From an uncultured candidate division Zixibacteria bacterium (GTDB taxonomy: Bacteria > Zixibacteria > MSB-5A5 > GN15 > FEB-12), in assembly GCA_913009765.1 (NCBI GenBank), contig CAJVYT010000085.1, positions 1 to 12,477 of the forward strand: 12,477 bases of DNA, given 5' to 3'. The stretch's first letter is position 1. Each line of letters opens with the position of its first letter. Below are positions 1 to 6,246 of the stretch, in pieces. Both the position numbers and the translations under genes were made by a program. The notes under the pieces were generated by a model. The model was given only the letters and a program-made list of their open reading frames with translations. It was not told the DNA's origin and searched no databases.

Positions 1-120
1 CTATTAGCCCACTGGAATAGAGCATGCTTACAAGGTTGAATGATAAGAGCCGTATGAAGCGAGAGTTTCACGTACGGTTCTGTGAGAGGCTTGAGGGGCG
101 GTTCCTCTTGCCTACTCGAC
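1..120 (+). mobile_element. 3' end of a group II intron (domains V and VI)
   Basis: Only the last part of the ribozyme is in the window; the reverse-transcriptase ORF and 5' end would lie upstream. Domain V is a 34-nt hairpin at 47-80, with arms GAGCCGTA and TACGGTTC and the AGC triad at 48-50. Domain VI follows at about 84-117: GAG, AGGC and GAGG on the left pair with CCTC, GCCT and CTC on the right. A single A at 114 is left bulged, as expected for the branch-point adenosine, 6 nt before the final C. The intron then ends in GAC at 120. From 121 the sequence matches the repeated element found at later junctions, which independently fixes the 3' splice junction at 120/121. The intron lies in the same orientation as the cassette genes. 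Its subclass cannot be assigned from this fragment. Confidence 0.88.
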
Positions 121-143
121 CGGGGGGAATGCGGCGATGAGCG
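121..143 (+). repeat. Partial copy of the junction element, interrupted by the group II intron
   Basis: These 23 bases are identical to positions 2272-2294 of the first long element copy. They start inside the right arm of its 5' hairpin (CGGGGGGAA) and run through GCGGCGATGAGCG. The left arm would lie upstream of the intron, outside the window. After 143 the match stops (CACATCGG instead of GTATTG), so this copy is truncated or diverged on its right side as well. It shows that the element was present at this junction and served as an insertion site for the intron. Confidence 0.8.
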
Positions 144-173
144 CACATCGGTAACATCGACGGACCAGGAACT

Positions 174-1547
174 ATGAGTGACGAAAGCTTGACAACGTGG
201 AAGCAGGGAAAGCAAGAGCACCAGCGGCTGTCAGACGCCGTGGCAGACAGGTACGATGATGTGTACGAAACGTCCAGCTTCGCGACTGGTAGCTATATGC
301 GATTCGAGCTCGAGACGATAACGCGATGTGCGAATTCGGCTCCGTCTAATGCCGCCGCTGTCGATCTTGGTTGCGGGACCGGTCGGGACGCATTCGTCTT
401 AGCGAGGCACTTCGGCCAAGTATACGGTTACGATTTTTCGGAAGCGATGATTCGGGTTGCCAATCGCAACAAACTGCATCGCCGCGCGGGCAACGTACTC
501 TTTGAGGTTCTCGACGTTGAAGACAACCCGCTGCCTCTTGATGATGCATGTGCTGGGCTCGTGAATTCTGGCTTTGGGATGGGGAGTTTTCTTTTTAATC
601 CAGCACCGGTATTCCGCGAGGTGCGCCGAGTTCTTCAACCCAAAGGCATAGCCATATTCTCCTTCTATAACTCCGAGGCCCTCGTCAACTCATTGACTCT
701 CGAGTGGAAGCCTGCTCTCGCAGCACGCCAAGTGGAAGGGCAAGACCGGCTAAGAGTGGAGTTTGCCGATAGCGTGTACGAAATATCGGCACGCGCCTAC
801 ACCGCAAAGGAGATTCGTCGGCGGCTTGAGGGGAATTTCCACGTTCTAGAGATTCTCACCTTTCCGACCCTTACGGCGTTGTTCCCCCAAACGCTCTTCT
901 CGCACGAACGGGCCCGCGCGCTATGCACGCGTGTTGACCAAGTTCTCGCGGCCAACACCGAACTGGCCGCTGGGCCATATATTATAGCGATCTGTCAGAA
1001 GGGCGGCAAGTCTCCTCGCCCAAAGAAGGCTACTGGGTACGCCCGTGTTCTGGAGCTTCTGAGCCAGCACAACATCCGCCCCGAACTGCGGAGTCATTCG
1101 CCGGTTAGGAACATGGACGATGTTCGTGAGGTCCTAGATGCTTCCCCTTCGGAGATGGTAAAATCCGTGCTCTTGGCAGCGCACGCGGAGCGTCCGATCG
1201 ATCACGACAGTCTCGACGCGGAACTCTACTTGATCGCCATACCCGCGGACCGGAAGGTTGACATGGGATCCTTGGCTCGTCTGCTGCGGAAGAAGAGGGC
1301 GCAGTTGCGCTTCGCTACACAGGTCGAAATTGAGGAGTTGACAGGATTCGAGGTTGGTAGCATCCCGCCTTTTGGTCTACCGAAGACCATTCCGGTGATC
1401 ATGGACCGACGACTTGCGAATCTCAAGAAGGTGTGGTGCGGTACCGGCAAGGCGACCGAATCGCTTCACATCAGCGTCGATCAGCTCAAGATCCTCGCAA
1501 CCTACTCAGTTGCAGACGTGTCTAAACCCGCGGAGGCGAGGAAGTGA
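174..1547 (+). CDS. SAM-dependent methyltransferase fused to a YbaK/EbsC-type aminoacyl-tRNA deacylase-like domain
   Basis: This 457-aa protein has two domains. Residues about 20-275 look like a class I methyltransferase: motif I VDLGCGTGRD at 63-72 binds S-adenosylmethionine, an acidic YGYDFSE stretch at 84-90 follows, and a post-motif region RRVLQPKGIAIFSF lies at 151-164. Residues about 288-450 resemble the YbaK/ProX editing superfamily, which hydrolyses mischarged aminoacyl-tRNA: K330 in the KSVLL stretch, an IPADRKVD strand, ELTGFEVGSIPPFGLP at 388-403 and VWCGTGK at 420-426. The start is the ATG at 174, with AGGA at 167-170 only 3 nt upstream. The stop overlaps the next gene (GTGA), implying translational coupling. 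The gene is clearly GC-richer than the rest of the array, so it probably came from a different source. The combination suggests action on an amino acid or aminoacyl group, but the substrate is unknown. Domain identities are from motif recognition; the joint function is inference. Confidence 0.85.
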   Translation: MSDESLTTWKQGKQEHQRLSDAVADRYDDVYETSSFATGSYMRFELETITRCANSAPSNAAAVDLGCGTGRDAFVLARHFGQVYGYDFSEAMIRVANRNKLHRRAGNVLFEVLDVEDNPLPLDDACAGLVNSGFGMGSFLFNPAPVFREVRRVLQPKGIAIFSFYNSEALVNSLTLEWKPALAARQVEGQDRLRVEFADSVYEISARAYTAKEIRRRLEGNFHVLEILTFPTLTALFPQTLFSHERARALCTRVDQVLAANTELAAGPYIIAICQKGGKSPRPKKATGYARVLELLSQHNIRPELRSHSPVRNMDDVREVLDASPSEMVKSVLLAAHAERPIDHDSLDAELYLIAIPADRKVDMGSLARLLRKKRAQLRFATQVEIEELTGFEVGSIPPFGLPKTIPVIMDRRLANLKKVWCGTGKATESLHISVDQLKILATYSVADVSKPAEARK

Positions 1548-2182
1548 TTCGTGTCTTTTCGTCGCAGGATGACTACGTTGAATTCCTAGTTGATCTCCCG
1601 TTGTTGCGGGGTGAGGTTTTCTGCTCAACGTTTCTGCCAAGCTGCCTGTTTCCAAGGGATAGTATCGATCTGTATTTCTCACGAACCGAGGTGCCGGATG
1701 ACCCCGGCATCGTGACGGAACGGCTGTGGGAGTACGGGCGCCGAGTTAGACGCGCGGTGATGGACGGAACGGCGATACTCTGCATCGAGGTGTCGTGTAT
1801 TCGGCGGATGTGTAAAACAGGTGTTGTCCATGAATGTACCCCTGTGTTTACCTTAACGTATCCGACACGTATCGAAGTACTGAGAACGCTCCAGACACTG
1901 AATCGCGAGGCGGCGGTCTATGTAACACCCGGTCCTATTCCATTTGTGTTCCGCCTCCATCCGCCAAGTGGCGTGCTGGTCGATGTCCTTCACAATGTTG
2001 CAGCCCAGATGGTTCAGGGTATATGGCTTAAAGACGGGGCGGTTTTTTCCAAGTTTGCCGAAGAGGCTCAACGGCTGTGCAGAGCGGCTGGAACTCGGGG
2101 CACCGGTGATCCACTGAATGCGATCATTGATGAGGCTGTTGAGCACTTCGAGTTGGCTGAGCCGTATCACTGGCCGTGGTGA
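1544..2182 (+). CDS. Hypothetical protein, partner of the methyltransferase/deacylase fusion
   Basis: I do not recognise this 212-aa family. It starts at GTG 1544, overlapping the previous stop by 4 nt, with a good ribosome site (GGAGG at 1532-1536, 7 nt upstream), so the two genes form one translationally coupled unit in one cassette. The protein appears soluble, with no signal peptide or convincing membrane segment. It contains several cysteines (C27, C34 and three around 80-90) that are not spaced as a clear metal site. The C-terminal third (FSKFAEEAQRLCRAAG onward) looks helical, and the protein ends in a short aromatic tail, YHWPW. Base composition matches the fusion gene upstream, supporting joint transfer. 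A role beside the fusion enzyme, as substrate-recognition or accessory subunit, is only inferred from the overlap. Confidence 0.75.
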   Translation: MIRVFSSQDDYVEFLVDLPLLRGEVFCSTFLPSCLFPRDSIDLYFSRTEVPDDPGIVTERLWEYGRRVRRAVMDGTAILCIEVSCIRRMCKTGVVHECTPVFTLTYPTRIEVLRTLQTLNREAAVYVTPGPIPFVFRLHPPSGVLVDVLHNVAAQMVQGIWLKDGAVFSKFAEEAQRLCRAAGTRGTGDPLNAIIDEAVEHFELAEPYHWPW

Positions 2183-2191
2183 AGGGTCGTC

Positions 2192-2257
2192 GCCTAACAC
2201 GGCGATGCACCTGACGGTCCGCTGCGCGGCCCGCAGGTGATCGCCAGGACGTTCCCC
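2192..2257 (+). other. attC site 1 (after cassette A)
   Basis: The inverse core GCCTAAC is at 2192-2198. The stem GGCGATGCACCTG (2201-2213) pairs with CAGGTGATCGCC (2234-2245), leaving G2207 extrahelical, as in recognised attC sites. The crossover G is 2251. The next bases are TTCCCC, which belong to the inserted element rather than to a normal TTRRRY start. The expected partner of the inverse core (TTAGGC) is not found upstream of gene 174, so the left end of cassette A is unclear. Confidence 0.88.
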
Positions 2258-2379
2258 CCTCCGCTTCGCTCCGGGGGGAATGCGGCGATGAGCGGTATTG
2301 CCTGGTTATCCCCTCCGCTCCGCTGCGGGGAGAACCAGGCAATAGAACGGATGCCCTCCGGGCACCGCTCATCGCCGCA
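2252..2379 (+). repeat. Long copy 1 of the junction element (128 bp)
   Basis: It is an ORF-less, highly palindromic element lying exactly between the crossover G (2251) of attC 1 and the displaced cassette start TTATGTGT (2380). The 5' hairpin is TTCCCCCC (2252-2259) with GGGGGGAA (2273-2280). The outer stem of 18 perfect pairs is AATGCGGCGATGAGCGGT (2279-2296) with its complement at 2364-2381. Inside it, ATTGCCTGGTT (2297-2307) pairs with AACCAGGCAAT (2333-2343), extended by TCCCC/GGGGA past an A-G mismatch. A second hairpin is TGCCC-tcc-GGGCA (2352-2364), sharing its last base with the outer stem. If circularised, the ends would create A|TTCCCCCC opposite the internal GGGGGGAAT, a perfectly complementary core-like pair, so it resembles a cassette made only of an attC-like palindrome. 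Confidence 0.85.
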
Positions 2380-2410
2380 TTATGTGTAATTAATATAAAA
2401 CATATATACA

Positions 2411-3328
2411 ATGTCCATTCCTACATTAGATCAGAAGATACTTTGGGTTAAGTCAGGTGGCCTCTGTTCAATGCCTGAATGCAGAAAAAAACTAATTTTA
2501 GCTGGTTCAAATGAGGTTCCATCACAGAATGTTTTAATAGGTGAAAATTGTCATATCGTAGCCAAAATAAAAAAAGAAGTAAGGGGTGAAAGCATATTAA
2601 CACCAGAGGAGAGAGACAGATATCCCAACCTTATTCTACTATGCCGTAATCATCATAAAGTAATTGATCAGGATCCTAAGACGTGGCCAGTTGAAAAACT
2701 TCATCAAATTAAAGCAGATCATGAAGTATGGGTAGAAACCAAGTTTGCTGATGCAAAAGAGAATATTGCATCTCAAATTTATTCAGACTTAATTAATCTT
2801 GCTACGGAATCGCTTATGCTATCTTATTGGGATTGGTTCTCAGATCATGCTGTAAGGTTTTTATTGTCAGAGGAGTTTGTTAATGGGGCAGATTCATTCT
2901 GGATGAAAGTACAAAAAACAATTTGGCCTAAAGAAATTCCAGAACTTGAACAAGCTATTCAAAACTTAAGTGAGAGAGTAAGTGAATATATTAAGACCTT
3001 CTTGGAAAAAGGAAAATTGAGACCAGGCAAAACAGAAGATACATCTGGGTTCTGGGTTGAAGATAAATGGTGGACTGCGCAATGGCGTGATGATTATCAC
3101 GAATACGCAGAAAAATCAAAAAAATGGGAAAAGCAATGTCTCTCGTTATTGGTCAACATAGTCGTTGCGTTAAATGAATATGCGGACTCAGTTCGAAAAT
3201 ACTTAAAACCAAACTATTTAGTTTATCAGGGCAAATTTATTATAAATGATTCAATGGGTGTAACGAGTGATATGAGATCTTCTATTTATATTCCTGAAAA
3301 CTATATTGACATAGACACAATTAAATGA
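2411..3328 (+). CDS. HNH endonuclease-domain protein
   Basis: This 305-aa protein has an N-terminal HNH nuclease module of the zinc-stabilised kind. It contains C19 and C24 (LCSMPEC), then C47-H48 in GENCHIVA, and NLILLCRNHHKVID at 73-86, which supplies C78, H81, H82 and the trailing acidic residue. The four cysteines probably hold a zinc ion, and the His/Asn residues form the beta-beta-alpha metal active site. Residues about 110-305 are helical and tryptophan-rich and match no family I can name; they may sense or bind a partner. The start has no clear Shine-Dalgarno sequence; the 5' leader is AT-rich. It is the only gene of its cassette, followed directly by attC 2. HNH proteins of this design occur as restriction or anti-phage effectors, but that role here is inferred. 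Confidence 0.88.
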   Translation: MSIPTLDQKILWVKSGGLCSMPECRKKLILAGSNEVPSQNVLIGENCHIVAKIKKEVRGESILTPEERDRYPNLILLCRNHHKVIDQDPKTWPVEKLHQIKADHEVWVETKFADAKENIASQIYSDLINLATESLMLSYWDWFSDHAVRFLLSEEFVNGADSFWMKVQKTIWPKEIPELEQAIQNLSERVSEYIKTFLEKGKLRPGKTEDTSGFWVEDKWWTAQWRDDYHEYAEKSKKWEKQCLSLLVNIVVALNEYADSVRKYLKPNYLVYQGKFIINDSMGVTSDMRSSIYIPENYIDIDTIK

Positions 3329-3332
3329 GTGC

Positions 3333-3461
3333 ACATAACAACAGAGTGCAGTGAATGCAGACCAGCGGTGTCGTTTTGGTTTTTGATAGTTTTTATTTTT
3401 TAAAAAGGTTTCAAGCATGTTAATATCCTACAGGTCTGCATCACTGACTCAGGCGTTCCCC
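3333..3461 (+). other. attC site 2 (after the HNH cassette), long form
   Basis: The inverse core ACATAAC is at 3333-3339. The left arm 3344-3363 pairs with the right arm 3433-3450 (ATGCAGACC/GGTCTGCAT, CAGTG/CACTG, GAGT/ACTC), leaving two extrahelical bases on the left arm (G3348 and one A of 3354-3355). The central spacer of about 70 nt is T-rich, so this is the longest attC in the window, reminiscent of long Vibrio-type repeats. The crossover G is 3455, followed by TTCCCC of the next element. The inverse core complements the displaced cassette start TTATGT at 2380, so this attC belongs to the HNH cassette. Confidence 0.88.
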
Positions 3462-3501
3462 CCTCCGCTTCGCTCCGGGAGGAATGCGGCGATGAGCGGT
3501 A
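3456..3501 (+). repeat. Short copy 2 of the junction element (46 bp)
   Basis: It holds only the left part of the element: the 5' hairpin TTCCCCCC ... GGGAGGAA (one G-to-A change at 3480, which introduces a mismatch) and the left outer arm up to GCGGTA. It ends at A3501, and the cassette start TTAAGC follows at 3502. In the long copies the same point reads GCGGTA|TTG, so the short form ends exactly at an internal A|TT. That is consistent with recombination at an internal core-like position or with a deletion. Confidence 0.82.
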
Positions 3502-3516
3502 TTAAGCTTGTAGAAT

Positions 3517-4602
3517 ATGAAACTTCGAAAAGGCAAAACTAAAAGTATTCTTAAAAGTTCGATTGATTCTGCGCTTTTAGCTGTTGAAGTTTATAACAAA
3601 CCAAGAACTGCTTTTCGAACTCAAGCCTTTATAACAATGATGATAATTGCTTGGACCAGATTATTTCATGCCTATTTTAACCATAGATTTGGGCCAAAAT
3701 ATTTCTATAAAAAGAAAGGTAGCAACAGATATGAAGTGATTGATGGTGAAAAAAAAGCATGGGAGCTAAAAACATGCATATCGAAATATGGGAAATTAAG
3801 TGAAGCAGTAAAAGCAAACTTAAAACTTTTTATAAAATTAAGGAATAAAATTGAACATCGACATATCGAAAAAACAGAACTTGACGTTTTATTATTTGGT
3901 GAATGCCAGGCATTATTGTATAATTATGAAACATTACTCATAGAGTTGTTTGGGCAAGAATATGCGTTGAATGAAAATATCGTTTATTCACTTCAATTTT
4001 CAACTTTGAGACAAAAGAACCAGATTAGAGCCAATAAGAGGGCTCTTTCAGCAGATCTCATTGATTTAAAGAAATTCATTGATACATATAGGACATCTCT
4101 TCCTGATACAGTTTTTAATTCACAATCCTACTCTGTAAAACTTATACAAGTTCCAAAAATATCTAATACAAATAGAAATGATCTCGCTATTGAATTTGTC
4201 AAGTGGGATTCTTTAAGTAGCAAAGATAGAGAATTGTATGAAAAATTGACGACTATAATTAAAGACAGAGTTGTAAAGCAACCTGTTGTAAATCTCGGAG
4301 GTATGAAAGCAAGAAAGATATTAGATATAGTAGAAAAACAGACGGGCTTTAATTTATCTCACTATGACCATAAATGCCTATATGTAATTTTTGAAGTAAG
4401 ACCTGATCCATCAGATGAAGGTGATCCTTTTAACACAAATCCCCAGTATTGTCACTATGATGAAGTACATGAAGATTATGTCTACTATCAGGAATGGGCT
4501 GATTGCATCTCGCAAATCATCAAAAAAAATAAAATGAAAAAATATATGTGGACTCAAGCATATAGACAAGGACGTCGTTATAAACTTAAAGACTATTTAT
4601 AG
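3517..4602 (+). CDS. DUF3644-like protein with a HEPN-type Rx4H motif
   Basis: The N-terminal half of this 361-aa protein matches my memory of the DUF3644 family: a helical region starting at SILKSSIDSALLAVE, with YNKPRTAFRTQAFITMM and WTRLFHAYF. The key motif LRNKIEHRH at 108-116 gives R109-x4-H114, the signature of HEPN ribonucleases, in which the R and H of two subunits form the RNA-cleaving site. The C-terminal half (about 200-361) is unassigned; residues 313-345 are rich in acidic and aromatic residues, and the tail is basic. The gene starts 15 nt after the cassette start TTAAGC, with no strong Shine-Dalgarno sequence. It is a single-gene cassette. The family name is from recognition; nuclease activity and an anti-phage or toxin role are inferred from the motif. 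Confidence 0.82.
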   Translation: MKLRKGKTKSILKSSIDSALLAVEVYNKPRTAFRTQAFITMMIIAWTRLFHAYFNHRFGPKYFYKKKGSNRYEVIDGEKKAWELKTCISKYGKLSEAVKANLKLFIKLRNKIEHRHIEKTELDVLLFGECQALLYNYETLLIELFGQEYALNENIVYSLQFSTLRQKNQIRANKRALSADLIDLKKFIDTYRTSLPDTVFNSQSYSVKLIQVPKISNTNRNDLAIEFVKWDSLSSKDRELYEKLTTIIKDRVVKQPVVNLGGMKARKILDIVEKQTGFNLSHYDHKCLYVIFEVRPDPSDEGDPFNTNPQYCHYDEVHEDYVYYQEWADCISQIIKKNKMKKYMWTQAYRQGRRYKLKDYL

Positions 4603-4606
4603 CACT

Positions 4607-4676
4607 GCTTAACCAGGGCATGCACCAGATTCCAAAAGCCTCCGGCTTTCGGTCCTGGTGATGCTAACCGTTCCCC
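4607..4676 (+). other. attC site 3 (after the DUF3644-like cassette)
   Basis: The inverse core GCTTAAC (4607-4613) is complementary to the displaced cassette start (G)TTAAGC at 3502. The arm GCATGCACCAG (4618-4628) pairs with CTGGTGATGC (4655-4664), with G4622 extrahelical. The loop contains the hairpin AAAGCC-tcc-GGCTTT (4635-4649). The crossover G is 4670, followed by TTCCCC of the next element. Confidence 0.9.
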
Positions 4677-4793
4677 CCTCCGCTTCGCTCCGGGGGGAAT
4701 GCGGCGATGAGCGGTATTGTCTTCCCCTCCGCTCCGCTGCGGGGAGAACCAGACAATAGAACGGATGCCCTCCGGGCACCGCTCATCGCCGCA
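4671..4793 (+). repeat. Long copy 3 of the junction element (123 bp)
   Basis: It is nearly identical to the copy at 2252-2379, and again lies between a crossover G (4670) and a displaced cassette start (TTATGTG at 4794). The outer stem 4698-4715/4778-4795 is unchanged. The inner stem differs in two ways. Five bases (GGTTA) are missing from its left arm, and the pair C2301-G2339 of copy 1 is T4720-A4753 here, so ATTGTCT (4716-4722) still pairs with AGACAAT (4751-4757). The hairpin TGCCC-tcc-GGGCA is at 4766-4778. Confidence 0.85.
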
Positions 4794-4835
4794 TTATGTG
4801 TCGAAAAAATTAATCTCAGAGGAACATAAGTAACC

Positions 4836-6086
4836 ATGAACAAGGACATTAGAAGAAGATATGTTGGTTCATGCTATGTAATAGATACGGAGAATAAAAA
4901 ACCACAATTTGATATTTCGTCAATAATTCTAAGATTGATATTGTTTGATACTTTCATACTTCAATCTAACAATTTGGATGAGTTTGTAATTCTTGTTGAA
5001 AATTTTGGTTATGGAGGGGTTAAAGAAATACTGTCATCGGGAGCGCTTCGCATACATAGCGAAGCTCACGCAGTTGGTCAAACTGGTCAGACTGGTTTGG
5101 GATTTAGAGGTAAAAAGAAAGACGGAACACCTAAAGATTTGTTGCCTTTAAATTCGTTTTCATTTGACATTATTATGCATGCTGATTCCAAAAAAATTAT
5201 GCATAGAAATATGCAAAAAATTCACAACATAGGCAACATTCATCATAAGGAGGCGATAAAGCTTAAAAAATTAATCGCCAATAATCTAGTTAATTATCCC
5301 AAAGAGTCAACTGGTTACATATTAAATCAGATGATAAACGATTTCAAAAACAACACTCCAAATATAAAAGAAGCAATTATATCTAGTGTTAAAAGGCAAC
5401 TTAATGTTTCGTCTTTACCCTCTGAAAATTTCTCATACGAAATAGAAGTTGATGATGAAAACGATGTCCATGTCAATTCAAATTTATCACAGTTTCTTGG
5501 CATTGACGAAGATGCTGTTCACAAAATCCTGGAAAAAGCTTTGCTGGCAATCGGAGGGTTAAACAAACGCATTGAAACAATGAGGGCATTTTCAGCTATT
5601 ACTGGCTTTAGAGAAAATGAGCTATCTATTTTCGAAGATAAGTTGAAATTCATAAGTGCTACCATTTCACCAGAAGATAAAGAGGAAAGGCTAAAGGAAG
5701 TTCTTTCTTGGCCTATTTTCCCTGAGTTAAGTACAGCCATTGCGGACAAGAAACTAAATATTGATACTTTGTTAAAAGTTAGAGAAAGTCCAGAATGTCT
5801 CGAATTTCGCTCGTGGTTATGGGACAGTGATAGCCTGAAAACTGAAGAGCTAAAAGAGAGAATCAACAGCCTCAGCGCAAAATTGTCCCTTAAATTATCA
5901 GGAAAATCGTCAAAAGCAATCCGTTGGCTGTCTACAACAGGTGCAGGTTTTTTGCCAGGTGTTGGTATTGTTGCGGGTCCTGTTTTGGGTTTTTTAGATA
6001 CATTTCTGGTAGAAAAAATGCTCCCAAAATCAGGAGTTTTAACTTTTCTTGGTAAACAATATCCAACAATATTTAAAGGCACATAA
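4836..6086 (+). CDS. Hypothetical protein with a glycine-rich hydrophobic C-terminal segment
   Basis: I do not recognise this 416-aa family. The start ATG 4836 has a purine stretch AGAGGA (4818-4823) 12 nt upstream, a rather long spacing. The middle (about 120-350) is predominantly helical and charged, with repeated Lys/Glu runs and an acidic patch VDDENDVHV near 204-212. The C-terminus holds a hydrophobic Gly/Val/Pro-rich stretch, GAGFLPGVGIVAGPVLGF, about 50 residues before the end, resembling segments of membrane-inserting proteins. This suggests possible membrane association, but no catalytic motif is visible. The TAA stop lies inside the inverse core of attC 4, so coding region and recombination site overlap. 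It is the only gene of its cassette. Membrane activity is a guess from composition. Confidence 0.8.
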   Translation: MNKDIRRRYVGSCYVIDTENKKPQFDISSIILRLILFDTFILQSNNLDEFVILVENFGYGGVKEILSSGALRIHSEAHAVGQTGQTGLGFRGKKKDGTPKDLLPLNSFSFDIIMHADSKKIMHRNMQKIHNIGNIHHKEAIKLKKLIANNLVNYPKESTGYILNQMINDFKNNTPNIKEAIISSVKRQLNVSSLPSENFSYEIEVDDENDVHVNSNLSQFLGIDEDAVHKILEKALLAIGGLNKRIETMRAFSAITGFRENELSIFEDKLKFISATISPEDKEERLKEVLSWPIFPELSTAIADKKLNIDTLLKVRESPECLEFRSWLWDSDSLKTEELKERINSLSAKLSLKLSGKSSKAIRWLSTTGAGFLPGVGIVAGPVLGFLDTFLVEKMLPKSGVLTFLGKQYPTIFKGT

Positions 6087-6171
6087 CCAGTAAATCCACT
6101 GGATGCCGAGAAAGTCTGCGGCCCTACGGGAACAAACTCCTTGGCGGCACCAGTGATTTAAATCGTTCCCC
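6081..6171 (+). other. attC site 4 (after the 416-aa cassette)
   Basis: The inverse core ACATAAC (6081-6087) contains the gene's TAA stop. It is complementary to the displaced cassette start TTATGT at 4794. The left arm AAAT-c-CACTGG-a-TGCCG pairs with CGGCACCAGTGATTT on the right (about 6145-6159), leaving two extrahelical bases. The crossover G is 6165, followed by TTCCCC of the fourth element copy. Confidence 0.9.
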
Positions 6172-6219
6172 CCTCCGCTTCGCTCCGGGGGGAATGCGGC
6201 GATGAGCGGTATTGCCGCA
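6166..6219 (+). repeat. Medium copy 4 of the junction element (54 bp)
   Basis: It holds the 5' hairpin TTCCCCCC/GGGGGGAA and both outer ends, but the central part is gone: the sequence reads GCGGTATTGCCGCA. The long copies contain TTGCC near the left and ATCGCCGCA at the right end, so an exchange at the shared GCC would give exactly this product. The ends AATGCGGC (6193-6200) and GCCGCATT (6214-6221) still form a stem. The cassette start TTATGC follows at 6220. Confidence 0.83.
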
Positions 6220-6246
6220 TTATGCTTGATTGATAATGATGGCAGG

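Noticed and set aside
346..638. Minus-strand ORFs inside the methyltransferase gene.
   Set aside because: They are shadow frames in GC-rich coding sequence with no ribosome sites or recognisable products.
2252..2280. GC-rich hairpin TTCCCCCC/GGGGGGAA as a Rho-independent terminator.
   Set aside because: No T-run follows it on either strand; it may still slow transcription, but there is no sequence case for a terminator.
2252..2379. Element as a classical MITE with terminal inverted repeats and target duplication.
   Set aside because: The two ends (TTCCCC and GCCGCA) are not inverted repeats of each other, and the only possible duplication is TT, which is also part of the cassette core, so it cannot be demonstrated.
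2380..2410. Possible promoter in the AT-rich leader before the HNH gene (TAATATAAAA).
   Set aside because: A -10-like string is present, but no plausible -35 at proper spacing; AT-richness alone makes such strings common.
2252..6219. Element copies read as a CRISPR array.
   Set aside because: Copies are over 1 kb apart, differ in length, and are separated by complete cassettes rather than uniform spacers.
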